Assembly (NCBI GenBank): GCA_033026295.1
Contig: CM065180.1
Span: 19,187,523 to 19,251,522, forward strand
Source: Channa striata
Taxonomy: Eukaryota; Chordata; Actinopteri; Anabantiformes; Channidae
Length of the DNA stretch: 64,000 nt
Direction: 5' to 3'
Position 1 is the stretch's first letter; each line of letters starts with the position of its first letter. This document shows positions 40,376 through 51,717 of the stretch, piece after piece. The notes below the pieces were generated by a model. That model was not told where the DNA came from, did no database searches, and saw only the letters and a program-made list of their open reading frames with translations. The position numbers and the translations under genes were made by a program.

Positions 40376-41415
40376 GTCAATGTTTTTGTGTAACAAATCA
40401 CATTTGCACAATAAATCATCTGCTAACTACGAATATGGTTGTTCTCTGACTGAAGACTGATAAATTGTGATCAAAAGAAATGCTAAAAGGCAGAGGTCAG
40501 TACTGTGGCCGAACTACAGACAAAGAGTTTTCACATCCAGCTTGGTTGAATGTTTGGTGCAGAATGGCTGAAGTAAAGGGTCCAGAACTGCTGGTAGTGT
40601 CTGTGTGAACTGGATCCTTGTGAAAATTTCTTTACAATAAGCTGAGACAGACGGGTGACGAGTCCAGGGTGGACCCACAAAAAACAGATTTCCTCATTGT
40701 TTTGCCCAATAAAGCACATGACAGTCCCTCATTTATACAATTATACAACAAAAACAGTAGAAAATTAAGTCAATATATATTTAACCGAGTGTTTTGTATA
40801 TTTATTAATTATTATTTGACTGGTTCTGGAGAATTCTTTACATACTGTGATACTCCAACTCTGCTTCACACTCCTGCAGACTAACAATTAAAACAGATTC
40901 AGTAAAGACATTCACCAAGTCAAATGTTTAATATTCATCTACAGTCTCAGAGGAGACGTTTGAATAAAACTGTAAGTTAACAAGTGACGGGTTCAGTACG
41001 TCGATATTGGATTTTATTTCAGGGTTTTCAGCTTTTGTGACTGTCACAAATTATTTGGTGTAACTCTTCAAATAAAGGGGGGGGGGTGATTTTTTTAAGT
41101 ACATCACAGTATAAATCAGGTAACCATTTGTTTTTTTTGGGAGGTGTAGTTGAATTAATAAATGTAATATTTATGAAACCTAATTTTAAGAAGTAAAAAT
41201 ACACTTTTTTTCCTCTCAGCTGTAAGAGAGTTGAAGTTTAAAGTGACATGAAAACAACATTATCACTGTCCAAAGTAATTTATCAAAAAAATGTGAGGAT
41301 TTGTATGATTTATTGATTTATTGATTTTAGTTTTTCTAGTGATCGGATCTGAAATCATTCATGGTCTGAGGCTCCTCCTCTGGTGGTTTCATGTAACTAG
41401 TGTCAGACACTGAGG
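40376..41415. repeat. hAT flank plus R1 second half
   Basis: 40500-40970 repeats 9240-9700; 40600-41340 follows block R1 to the C-type 3' flank. Non-coding. Confidence 0.65.
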
Positions 41416-41454
41416 GGTTTTTGTTCAGCTCCACTGATGGTTTGTGTCACTGTG

Positions 41455-41873
41455 AGTCTCTGGCACAGTAATACACAGCAGTGTCTTCAGGCTGGACATT
41501 CTGTCCAATTAAAGTCACTATCTTACTGGAAGTTTCTAAGTCAATACTGAACTTGTTCTTCAGTGAATCTTTGTAGTAAGAGCCTCCTGTATATTTTCTC
41601 CCAATCCACTCCAGTCCTTTTCCTGCAGGTTGTCTGATCCAAGCTGTATAGTAGCCTAGAGAATAAGAGACCTGACAGGTGATGGACAGACGTTGACCTG
41701 GCTGCACAGTCACAGACTCTGGCTGTGTCAACTCTTCACACTTCACACCTGTTAAAAGAAGAACATGAAATGAAATATCACGTTATGCTGCAAAAAACCT
41801 CATGACTTTGTCAAATCCAGAGAGACTCACAGGATCCAGCTGCCAACAGCAGCAGCACAGTGAAGGAGAACAT
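41455..41873 (-). CDS. IGHV: IGHV segment C-41.5k, open
   Basis: Family C. Leader exon 41831-41873 (MFSFTVLLLLAAGS), V exon 41455-41748. CDR1 YSLGYY, FR2 TAWIRQPAGKGLEWIGR, CDR2 KYTGGSY, FR3 KNKFSIDLETSSKIVTL, end DTAVYYCARDS. Consensus RSS 41416-41454. Promoter of the second C type: atttata 41945-41951 and attttcat 41969-41976. V exon and intron resemble the 32.8 kb gene while leader and promoter resemble the 26.0 kb gene: a likely recombinant. Open. Confidence 0.93.
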
Positions 41874-41976
41874 GGCTGGTATTGAAGGTGAAGAGATGAG
41901 GTGAACTTCTCTGTCTGCCACTGACTGTCTCATGTGAGGATTTCATTTATAGCTTGGTCAGCAGGACGATTTTCAT

Positions 41977-42488
41977 AGAGACATGGGAGGTGATGGTCAC
42001 ATGGACGAGAGTCAAATTAGGGCAAAACAGAGGAACCTGTTAATATTATTATTATTGTTGTTATTGTTATTAACAGTAGTAGTATTACTATTATGTTAAA
42101 CCCTTAAATGTCTTGCATTACAATAAAAACACTTCTTGATAATAAAATATCCCCTGAGATGATCATTGCAGTACAGACAAACTGAATGTTAGTTGTAAAC
42201 ACAGGAAGTAAAAAAATAAAAGAAATTGTAATTCGATTCAAAACAAATATTTATTTTGATAAAAACTAAAACTGAAAATACTCTCTTTGTTTTATGGGTG
42301 AAAATGCAGGATTATTATTCATGACATCATTTACTTTACTTTACTTCACATCATTTACAGGCTGTAAAGTTTAAAGTCAAAAAGATTGTTGTCTTTATTT
42401 AAAGTATGGTAAAAATCTATACAAAAAAGTGTGGAAAAATGATCTAATATGATTATGATCAATAACTGCAGTTATGGTAGGTTAAGTA
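41977..42488. other. Intergenic; ATT repeat and shared A flank
   Basis: A short ATT/GTT repeat (about 42040-42075), then flank shared with 12.24-12.43 kb. No gene. Confidence 0.5.
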
Positions 42489-42527
42489 GGTTTTTGTTCA
42501 GCTGTTCAACCAACTTCAGTCACTGTG

Positions 42528-42960
42528 AGTCTCTGGCACAATAATAAACAGCAGAATCTTCAGTTTTCAGACTGTTCATCTGCAGATACACCTGCTGTCT
42601 GCTGTTGTCTCTGGAGACGGTGAACCGGCCTTTCACTGACTGAGAGTAATATTGGCTACTGCCACCACCATCAGCAGCGACCCACTCCAGTCCTTTTCCA
42701 GGAGCCTGTCTGTTCCAGCCCATGGCATAACTGCTTAATGTGAATCCAGATCCAGTACAGGTCAGTGTGTGAGATTCTCCAGGTCTTTTAACAACTGGTT
42801 CAGATTCTGTCAGAGTCTGAGCATCAACACCTGCTGAGAAGCAAAAGATATAAACATGATTTGAGCGAGGATATTACATAAAAAATAAACTTAAATTTCA
42901 ATTTGAAACTTCACCTGTCCAACAGAGAGTTAACAGCAACAGTCCTGTCCTACAGTCCAT
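42528..42960 (-). CDS. IGHV: IGHV segment A-42.5k, open
   Basis: Family A. Leader exon 42915-42960 (MDCRTGLLLLTLCWT, single ATG), V exon 42528-42830. CDR1 GFTLSSYA, FR2 MGWNRQAPGKGLEWVAA (Asn after Trp), CDR2 DGGGSSQ, then YYSQSVKGRFTVSRDNSRQQ, end YYCARDS. Consensus RSS 42489-42527. Octamer variant ATGCAAAA 43036-43043. CDR2 matches the 12.5 kb gene and FR2 the 30.5 kb gene, suggesting exchange between members. Open. Confidence 0.92.
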
Positions 42961-43424
42961 CGTGTCCAACTGTGTGTCCACTGTCCTCTGTCGTCTTCTC
43001 TGCAGACACATAAGTAGAGCTGGAGGACATCTGAGTTTTGCATTAACTCCTCCTCAAATGGAAGAAGAAAGAAACTCAAACAAGAACAGTGAGAACATGA
43101 AGACAACACGTTTGAATACGTGAACTTATAGCGTTAATTTAGACGTGTTTTTGATTCCACTTCTCTCTCCTCCAAGATAAATGATTAAAAGAACTTTATT
43201 TATAACTCTAATAAAATGTGAGTATCACTTTATAGATTTACATCAGCTTCCTCTTCACTCACACTCCTCAGATCATCTTAGAATAGTGGAGACTTTGTTT
43301 CTTACTGTGTGTTTTACTCCTGCTGTCATTACTGGGAACAATTACTGTTAGTTACAGCAAATAACCATGTTTTTGTTGAGCACAAGAAACAGGAAGTTAC
43401 AAACCTCAACGACAGCTGATCTTT

Positions 43425-43551
43425 CCCCATTCCAGTCCTTTTCCTGGTTTCTGACGAAGAGCAAGTCTTTAGACTTTACAGGACTCGGTGAGTGATTGTC
43501 CAGGTCTGCTGACTACAGGCTCTAAGGGGGTGAGGGACTGGCCCTGAGCAG
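43425..43551 (-). pseudogene. Family D IGHV FR1-FR2 relic
   Basis: Copy of the relic at 31425-31551 with the same lesions. It lies upstream of an A gene and downstream of block R1. Confidence 0.7.
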
Positions 43552-44730
43552 CTGGAAGAGACAGACACAGCAACTGCACAGGTTGATATGAAGCTTATAA
43601 TACGCAGGCACAACAGGTGGAGACTGTTTATCAGCCGATTAAATTTAAATTTTTGTTCATTTTTTTTATTAATTCAAAATGTAAATATTTAATTGATTCT
43701 GTATTTATTGCTTATTTATGTCTTTTCTACAGCGCGTTATAATAAAGTGGATTCCTGTGATGATAATAAATCTAGTGAAGCTGATCACTGCAACAAATCC
43801 AATGAGACCAAACAGAAAGTTTAGTTGATGATGTAAATAGAGGAAGAAGCGACTTCAGCACCACAGTAACTGTGACTGTGTCCTCAGTCACTGTTCATCT
43901 GTGTGAACTGGATCCTTGTGAGAATTTCTTTACAATAAGCTGAGACAGACGGGTGACGAGTCCAGGGTGGACCCACAAAAAACTGATTTCCTCATTGTTT
44001 TGCCCAATAAAGCACGTGACAGTCCCTCATTTATACAATTATACAACAAAAACAGTAGAAAATTAAGTCAATATATATTTAACTGAGTCTTTTGTTTATT
44101 TATTAATCATTATTTGACTGGTTCTGGAGGATTCTTTACATACTGTGTTACTCCAACTCTGCTTCGCACTCCTGCAGACAAACAATTAAAACAGATTCAG
44201 TAAAGACATTCACCAAGTCAGATGTTTAATATTCATCTACAGTCTCAGAGGAGACGTTTGAATAAAACTGTAAGTTAACAAGAGACGGGTTCAGTACGTC
44301 GTCATTGGATTTTATTTGAGGGTTTTCAGCTTTTGTGATTGTCACAAATTATTTGGTGTAAGTGTAATTTGTCATTTTTTAAACTCTTCAAATAAAGGCG
44401 AGGGTCGGGGTTGTTTTAGTACATTATTAAATAAATAATTTAACCTTTTGTTTTTTGGGGGGGTAGTTGAATTAATAACTGTCATATTTTATAAAACCTA
44501 ATGTTAAGAAGTAAAAATACACATTATTTCCTCTCAGCTGTGAGAGAGTTGAATTTTAAAGTGACAGGAAAAGAATCTCTATCACTGGACAAAATAATCT
44601 ATCAAAAAAATGTGATTGGGATTTGTATTATTTATTGATTTATTGATTTTATTTTTTCTAGGGATTGGATCTGAATTCATTCATGGTCTTTGGGCTCCTC
44701 CTCTGGTGGATTTACGTAAAGACACTGAGG
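43552..44730. repeat. Segmental repeat block R1, copy 3
   Basis: Non-coding block as at 2640-3770, ending at the family C 3' flank. Confidence 0.75.
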
Positions 44731-44769
44731 GGTTTTTGTTCAGCTCCACTGATGGTTTGTGTCACTGTG

Positions 44770-45196
44770 TCTGTCTCTGGCACAGTAATACACAGCAGTG
44801 TCTTCAGGCTGGACATTCTGTCCAATTAGAGTCGCTGTCTTACTGGAAGATTCTATGGTGATACTGAACTTGTTCTTCAGTGAATCTTTGTAGATTGTTG
44901 TAGATCCAACAGATGCAGATCCAATCCACTCCATTGTTTTTCCTGCAGCTTGTCTGATCCAGTTTGTCCAGTAGCCACTTACAGAATAAGAGACCTGACA
45001 GGTGATGGACAGACGTTGACCTGGCTGCACAGTCACAGACTCTGGCTGTGTCAACTCTTCACACTTCACACCTGTTAAAAGAAGAACATGAAATGAAATA
45101 TCACGTTATGCTGCAAAAAACCTCATGACTTTGTCAAATCCAGAGAGACTCACAGGATCCAGCTGCCAACAGCAGCATCACAGTAACAGAGAACAT
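44770..45196 (-). CDS. IGHV: IGHV segment C-44.8k, open
   Basis: Family C. Leader exon 45154-45196 (MFSVTVMLLLAAGS), V exon 44770-45071. CDR1 YSVSGYW, FR2 TNWIRQAAGKTMEWIGS, CDR2 ASVGSTT, FR3 KNKFSITIESSSKTATL, end DTAVYYCARDR. Consensus RSS 44731-44769. TATA ttttata 45243-45249, octamer variant ATGCAAAC 45275-45282. Promoter differs in sequence from both other C types around the TATA box. Open. Confidence 0.93.
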
Positions 45197-45282
45197 GGTG
45201 GGAGCTTCTGATCTTCTCTCCACTGACAGTCACATGTGACGCTTTTATAACCGTGTCACACAGATGATTAATGAGTTTGCAT

Positions 45283-45942
45283 AAAGACGTGACAGATGAT
45301 GGTCACACACTGTGACTCAGCCTGTTATCACTGTTCTTTAGTTTTTATAGTGTGTTTCTACTTTTACACTGGAACATGTCAAAGCTGTAATGGAGTGATT
45401 TTCTTTACCGCTGAAAGTTAAAGTGAAATAGTTTGTCATGATGTTTAATCGTTAGTTTTGAACTAAGAGGATTGTTAGTAAGTTCATGTCATAATCAACA
45501 ATGCAGAAAATTTATAGATACAAAGAAACATGAAGCCGCTTTAGGAACTAAAACATGTGAGACAATATGTAAAACCTGCTGCTGCTTCATTTGTCAAGTG
45601 ATGCTTATAACATCTGTTTCACATCATGTTTCAGGTGATTATCCACCACAGGAAACTTAGTTACTGTGATTTCTACAATCATTTCTGCAGTAAAATATTT
45701 CTCATCAAACACAGTTTGTTCTCTCAGCAGTAAATAAAACTGTGACTTTATTTGTCACCAGCCGCGTGAAGGACTGTAAATACATAAAGGAGGACGACAG
45801 TAAGATTCTGTGCAGCCGCTCAACCGTAGATTGAATTTCTCTTTGCTGTTATGTTTTATTCTTATGACTGTAATTCTCTTGAATTCATGCAGTTCTTTTT
45901 AAAATTAACTTCCTCCACCTAAAACTGGGCAGATGGTGAAAC
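45283..45942. other. Intergenic, no gene seen
   Basis: Single-copy looking sequence with no recognisable element. Confidence 0.45.
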
Positions 45943-46260
45943 TGTTTTTGTGCAGCTGTTTCAGTCCCTGTGTCTCTCGAGCACAGAAGTAAACAGCAGA
46001 ATCTTCTGTTGTCAGACTCGTGATCTGGAGGAACTGAGAGCTGCTGGGGACGTCTTCAGTCATGGTGAATCGACTTTGGAAGGAGCTGGCGTAGCTCGCA
46101 GTGTTTCTGTATGGGCTGATTCTCCCCGTCCACACCAGAGCTTCCCCTGGCCTCTGTCGTATCCAGTGAATCTAGTTGTTTTCCATGTTATAACCAGATG
46201 TGACACATGACAAATTCACTGTGTCTCCAGGTCTGTTCACCTCAGACTGAGACTGTTCAG
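45943..46260 (-). pseudogene. IGHV: IGHV pseudogene G-46.0k
   Basis: Best preserved family G copy: EVNRPGDTVNLSCVTSGYNM, then a TAG in CDR1 (NN stop IH), WIRQRPGEALVWTGR, ISPYRNTA, SFQSRFTMTEDVPSSSQFLQ and DSAVYFCARET. After the coding end the heptamer is CACAGGG (45966-45972) and a good nonamer (ACAAAAACA, 45943-45951) lies only 14 bases away rather than 23. No leader exon was found upstream. Dead by stop, with an aberrant RSS. Confidence 0.85.
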
Positions 46261-46817
46261 CCCGTTCTCATTCCAGAGGCATCAAGACATGTCAGTCCCT
46301 TTGCGTTCCATGAAGAGCCAAGTTACCTGGTGGCATCAGTGATTGATGTCAAACTAGTGATATTTACAAAAACGTAAAACTTATTATTATTATCATATTT
46401 TTAATAATAATATAATAATAATAATAATAATTATAATTATAATAACAATAATACATTGCCTGTGATTAAACAATATTTTAGTGTTGCCATCTCTGCAGAC
46501 ATTTAAGCAAAGACAGAAGACACCTGACTTAAATCTTCTTCAAGATGAAATCACATGATTACAATATGATTCATGGAAACTGAAGTATATACCACATTTG
46601 ATAATTATTGAAATTTTAATTATCCTTAATTGTATTTTTAAGACCCCAACAATCTTACGGATATTTTAATGTAAATTCACAATGTAAAAGTGGTATTTTA
46701 TAATAAATAAATTAAATAGTTACGTTCCCAAAAGATGTTGAGAGGATTGTTTGTTCCTAACAATATTATTGTTCTAAGTAGTATTAAAAAGTTATAGATA
46801 AGTTCCACTAATCTCTG
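46261..46817. repeat. Intergenic with AAT repeat
   Basis: An impure AAT/ATT repeat at about 46383-46455. No gene. Confidence 0.6.
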
Positions 46818-46856
46818 GGTATTCGTACAGGTCTGTTGGTGGTTTGTGTCACTGTG

Positions 46857-47320
46857 GGAAAACCATACCAGTAAACACGTGCACAGTAATAAACAGCTGT
46901 GTCCTCAGGCTGCAGATTCTGTCCTGTTAATTTCACAGAACTAGTAGAAGTGTCAGTGTTGTAAGAAAACTTGTTCTTCAGAGCATCATTTTGGTAAAAA
47001 CTGCCTCCACCAAAACGATGACAAATCCACTCCATCGGTTTTCCTTCACGGTGTCTGATCCAACCTGTTCCATAGCTGCTGCTAGTCAGAGAATAACCAG
47101 AGACCTGACAGCTGATGGACAGTGTCTGTCCAGGCTGGACAACCACTGAGTCTGTCTGGATGAGATCAATACTGTTCACACCTGTGGAAACACAAACCAA
47201 CATTATCTCCATCATTCCTGTGAATATTCTGTGTTTCTAATGTGTTTGTTAGTGAGAATCCACTGAAAGCTCCTCACAGGATCCAGCTGTCAGCAGCAGT
47301 ATCAGAGCTACAGAGAACAT
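46857..47320 (-). CDS. IGHV: IGHV segment B-46.9k, open, long 3' coding end
   Basis: Family B. Leader exon 47278-47320 (MFSVALILLLTAGS), V exon 46857-47181. CDR1 GYSLTSSSY, FR2 GTGWIRHREGKPMEWIC, CDR2 region HRFGGGSFYQN, FR3 KFSYNTDTSTSSVKLTG, end DTAVYYCARVYWYGFP. The stretch after CAR is about 20 bases, against 1 to 7 in the other V segments here; it precedes a normal RSS (46818-46856: CACAGTG, 23, ACGAATACC). Perfect octamer 47419-47426. Open. The extra codons could be a germline-joined D-like piece or a simple insertion. Confidence 0.9.
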
Positions 47321-47426
47321 GGTTGATGGTGAAGCTCAGCTGATGGCAGCTCGTCTGTCCTCTCACTGATACACACACACACACACACACACACTTCACA
47401 TCCTTATGAATAATGCACATTTGCAT

Positions 47427-48366
47427 ATTGTTGAATAATGTTAACATGAGGCTAAAAGTAATTTGTATTTGTTGGCATCAACAAACACACACTTCTGTGT
47501 GCAGACAATTGTTCACTACATATAAAAGGTTTTAATAAATGTAAACGTTCACATTTGAGTTTATTTTTGCTCCCACACACGTGCAGGACGCATGTGCAGA
47601 TAGACAGAAGTTGGTTCATGTCCCAGAGGAAAACAGCTGCTCAGGAAGTGAAACTCGTGATCATTTGTGAAACAAAAACAAGTTGTTTTCACCAATAAAT
47701 CTAAAATGGAATCAATTATTAAAAAGAAGCTCAGATCATAAGTCAGATATTTTTCATAAGTTTGTATGAATAGTTTAAAATCCCTTCAGTGTCTTTCTCT
47801 GCTGTGTATTACACTGTGTTATTGATGCTGCAGATTAAGAAGAGGTCAGATAATCAGACTGTAGATCTCAGATTAAACTTATTTTCTTTAACCTTTGTGA
47901 ATGATTCTTTTATGTTACACTTTATTTTTCACATTTTACAGACTTTAACCTACTAAGTGTCAGATGATCACACCTGCTGATGTTTTTTCTTTTCTGCCAC
48001 ACACAGACATACACATTATTTAATTTGGAGTCTGAGCTTCTTTGTATTCTAAATTAATTTTATTGTTTTTTTTTAATTATTTTTGTGTAGTTTATGTCAT
48101 AATGTTATTATAACTCCATTTATTTTTATGGTAACGTTGATTAAACATATGACAAGTTCATAATATTAGTTTACCTTTATGTTGAAATGACCACAATTTT
48201 TAATGCAATTTTGTTTTAGTCAGTTTCTCATCTTTAATATGCAGAAATAACTGCAAATAATACAAACATATGAAGGATGTTTTTCTCAGTCAACTGCTCC
48301 TGAATTCATCCATGGTCTGAGGCTCCTCCTCTGGTGGTTTCATGTAACTAGTGTCAGACACTGAGG
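47427..48366. repeat. Intergenic with repeat block R2, copy 3
   Basis: 47580-47960 is block R2 (as at 13.5 kb). The remainder is AT-rich. A CA repeat at about 47371-47394 lies beside the B promoter. Confidence 0.6.
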
Positions 48367-48405
48367 GGTTTTTGTTCAGCTCCACTGATGGTTTGTGTCA
48401 CTGTG

Positions 48406-48815
48406 TCTGTCTCGCACAGTAATACACAGCAGTGTCTTCAGGTTGGACATTCTGTCCATTTAGAGTCACTGTCTTACTGGACGAGTCTAACTGAACACTG
48501 AACTTGTTCTTCAGTGAATCTTTAACAGATTCATCACTACTCATCCACTCCAGTCCTTTTCCTGCAGGTTGTCTAATCCAAGCTGTGTAGTAGCTGCTCA
48601 TAGAATAAGAGACCTGACAGGTGATGGACAGACGTTGACCTGGCTGCACAGTCACAGACTCTGGCTGTGTCAACTCTTCACACTTCACACCTGTTTAAAG
48701 AAGAACATGAAATGAAATATCACGTTATGCTGCAAAAAACCTCATGACTTTGTCAAATCTACAGAGACTCACAGGATCCAGCTGCCAACAGCAGCAGCAC
48801 AGTGAAGGAGAACAT
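48406..48815 (-). CDS. IGHV: IGHV segment C-48.4k, open
   Basis: Family C. Leader exon 48773-48815 (MFSFTVLLLLAAGS), V exon 48406-48690. CDR1 YSMSSYY, FR2 TAWIRQPAGKGLEWMS, CDR2 around SDES, FR3 KNKFSVQLDSSSKTVTL, end DTAVYYCARQ. Consensus RSS 48367-48405. The octamer position reads attttcat (48911-48918). Sister of the 26.0 kb gene: both sit directly upstream of a family E pseudogene, so they mark the edge of the large duplication. Open. Confidence 0.93.
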
Positions 48816-48986
48816 GGCTGGTATTGAAGGTGAAGAGATGAGGTGAACTTCTCTGTCTGCCACTGACTGTCTCATGTGAGGATTTCATTTATAGCTTTGT
48901 CAGCAGGACGATTTTCATAGAGACATGGGAGGTGATGGTCACATGGACAAGAGTCAAACTAGGGCAAAACAGAGGAACCTGTTAAT

Positions 48987-49016
48987 ATTATTATTATTGT
49001 TGTTGTTGTTATTAAC

Positions 49017-49096
<80 letters not shown>
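48987..49096. repeat. ATT microsatellite
   Basis: A pure ATT run from about 49018 to 49096 preceded by GTT units. Counterpart of 26577-26669, expanded here. Confidence 0.92.
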
Positions 49097-49097
<1 letters not shown>

Positions 49098-49257
49098 GTA
49101 TACTACTTATCTTATATTTAATTACATTACAATAGAAACACTTCTTGATAATAAAATATCCCCTGAGATGATCATTGCAGTACAGACAAACTGAATGTTA
49201 GTTGTAAACACAGGAAGTAGTTTTTGTCGGACTCTCCTATTACTGTCTGTCACTGTG

Positions 49258-49591
49258 TCTCTGGCACAGGAATAAACTGCTGTGTCCTCAGTCTTCAGCT
49301 TGTTCACCTGTAGATAAACTTTACTGCTGGATCTGTCCTGGACTGACTGGCAGTAATATATGGGTGAAGTAGCTGTGTGCACCAAAGAGATCCACTCCAG
49401 TCCTTTACCAGGAGCCTGTCTGATCCAGCACCACACTGAGCCTCCAAAGCTGAACCCACATGTGGTGCAGGTGAGTCTGTGGGATTCTGCAGGTCTTTGA
49501 ACTGCAGGTTCTGACTCTGTTATGGTCCGACTTTTAGCGCCAGTTAAAGAAACTGAACAAACACCCAAAGTGTGATCTTTCTGTCGGCCAT
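49258..49591 (-). pseudogene. IGHV: IGHV pseudogene E-49.3k
   Basis: Duplicate of the 26.8 kb E pseudogene with the same FR3 deletion (SVQDRSSSKVYLQV), YSC ending, extra cysteines and absent leader intron, plus a further cysteine in FR1 (TTCGFS). RSS 49219-49257 intact: CACAGTG, 23, ACAAAAACT. The V frame is open in both copies. Confidence 0.8.
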
Positions 49592-50009
49592 GTTGTCAGT
49601 GTGTTCAAATCTGTGATTCTCTTTAAAGGTGAAGTAAACTGGATCCCTGTGAGATTTGTTTGCACTTCCTGTATCTTCTCCTTCATCACACTCTGCTTTT
49701 ACAGTCAAATTCAGTGAAATAGTAACTAACAGAGAATCTCACTGGTAACCAGTAACTTCACAGTTATGGATTTATTGATTGATTGAGTCCAATGTAGTTT
49801 TAGTTTTAATAAATACAAAAAAATAAATGTAAACTTAAAAACCATCAATGAATCTGATAGTAGAGTTTGGTGCAGCTGGTTGAAGGTGTAGATTCTTTAA
49901 AATGACTTTAATACTTTAAATACGTTTGAATCCACAGACACACAGAGAATCATTGGGCGTCTAGAGGAACTGAAACCTGTGTGATCACATCACAAACACT
50001 AACAGGAAA

Positions 50010-50115
50010 CTGTCTGCTGTTGTCTCTGGAGGTGGAGAACCGGCCTTTGACTGACTCACAGTAGTGTGTGCTAGTGACTTTCATAGTGACAGACCGTTCC
50101 AGTCCTTTTCCAGGT
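50010..50115 (-). pseudogene. A-like IGHV FR2-FR3 relic, duplicate
   Basis: Same decayed piece as 27501-27606 (LEPGKGLERS, SVKGRFSTSRDNSRQ). Confidence 0.7.
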
Positions 50116-50375
50116 TCTAATGCAGCAGCTCTGCCATGAATTCAAGGATGTTTACGTTAAAATGAGGAGAGCAAATATAAACTACCTTTTAATGGAATAT
50201 AATATGGCAAATTGGAATAAATGGTGATATGTTACGAAATCTGGGACATTTTATAGTTGTATAACTGTATAGTTTCTTGGTCTAAAAGGTTTGATGGTGA
50301 GGAGAATAAAGACGTCTGAGGTCGTGTGTGTCAGCATGTTGTTGTACAAATGTTCAACCAACTTCAGTCACTGTG

Positions 50376-50813
50376 AGTCTCTGGCACAATAATAAACAGC
50401 AGAATATTCAGTTTTCAGACTGTTCATCTGCAGATACACCTGCTGTCTGCTGTCGTCTCTGGAGACGGTGAACCGGCCCTTCACTGACTGAGAGTAATAG
50501 ATGTAAGCACTGCTATAGCTGATAAATGCAATCCACTCCAGTCCTTTTCCAGGAGCCTGTCTGCCCAGTCCATGCTTTAGTCACTAAATGTGAATCCAGA
50601 TCCAGTACAGGTCAGTCTGTGAGATTCTCCAGGTTTTTTAACAACTGGTTCAGATTGTCAGAGTCTGAGCATCAACACCTTCTGAGATGAAAAAATATAA
50701 TAATTTTGCTGTTAGTTGAGATGTTGCATGAAAAACAAATGATTTCAATCTGGGATCAGTAAAATTCTTCACCTGTCCCGCAGAGAGTTAACAGCAGCAG
50801 CCCTGTCCTACAG
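50376..50813 (-). pseudogene. IGHV: IGHV pseudogene A-50.4k, leader cut by LTR
   Basis: Family A. V exon 50376-50678 has the FR1, FR3 and YYCARDS end, but CDR1 carries a TAA stop (SD stop SMDW) and FR2 lost a base (TGGGCAGACAG), a frameshift; FR1 lost three bases. The acceptor CAG has become AAG. Leader part 50773-50813 stops at the codons after MMD: the start ATGs are replaced by the LTR-like element. Heptamer CACAGTG 50369-50375, nonamer ACAACAACA 50337-50345. Confidence 0.88.
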
Positions 50814-51311
50814 ATAAAGAAATGATCTGTTTATGACCAAACCAGCTCATGCGTGAAGCAAAGTCAGGAACATGATAGTGAGAGCAGAATGAATTCAGAA
50901 GCACAAAGAAAGAAATTAGTATGTTGAACAAAGAAGTTATGTTTTGCTGAGTTGTAAGAACAATTGATATTAAGTGTTCTTATGAAGAATGTTGAAACAT
51001 AGCGTCCTTTGTGTCATGTTCTTATCTTGGTAAGTTTCTGTGTAACCGTTCCGAGGTTGTCTGCTATCTTCAGTAAACTGTAGCCACCTGGAGACATGTA
51101 GGAGTGTTGGGAGTCTGATGGTGGGAATGTTCTTCCCAGCAGCAGATGGGTATGAAACATGTTTGTGACGTATCAGTCTTTAGAACGGCACCGGACAGAG
51201 CACGAAACTCTGTCTGTGAACTTCTCTCTTGCAAGATAATAAAACCATTAAAAGACTTTACTCTTTACTGATTACACTTAGGGTATCTGTGTTTGGAACC
51301 AGTAGTTGTCA
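50814..51311 (+). mobile_element. Solo LTR-like element, copy 2
   Basis: Duplicate of 27938-28448, lacking a short piece after the aataaaacc signal. Its left end abuts the leader exon of an A gene and its right flank equals that of copy 1 except for 20 extra bases between two gtca repeats. No internal coding region. Confidence 0.55.
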
Positions 51312-51678
51312 ATATTTTCCCATGACAGTCAGTCCGCAGACAGGAGACGTTAGACCCACTGAAACATCTATCTTCACCTGATCTTCAAAAATAAAGATTC
51401 CTCCTCCCTCAGTAAAGGCCTGGAAGAAAAATAAAAAATATCATCAGTGCGACACAGTTATTGCACAAAGTGTATTTGCGACACAATATAAATTTGAAGT
51501 AACTTTATCAGAATTTGGTCCTCTCTTAAATATTCTTTAACATATTGAGATGTCATAACTCTTAAATTAAAGCAATACTTTTGAACATGACTATCATGTT
51601 AGTCATATTGTCATAGGTATTGTCATATTACTTATTAATTGTCTACTGCCACCTGTAGGTCTCTGTGAAGAATTTGGG
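51312..51678. other. Flank, duplicate of 28.45-28.80 kb
   Basis: Non-coding part of the large duplication. Nothing recognised. Confidence 0.5.
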
Positions 51679-51717
51679 AGTTTTTGTAAATCTTCTCTGC
51701 TTCCTTGAACCACCGAG

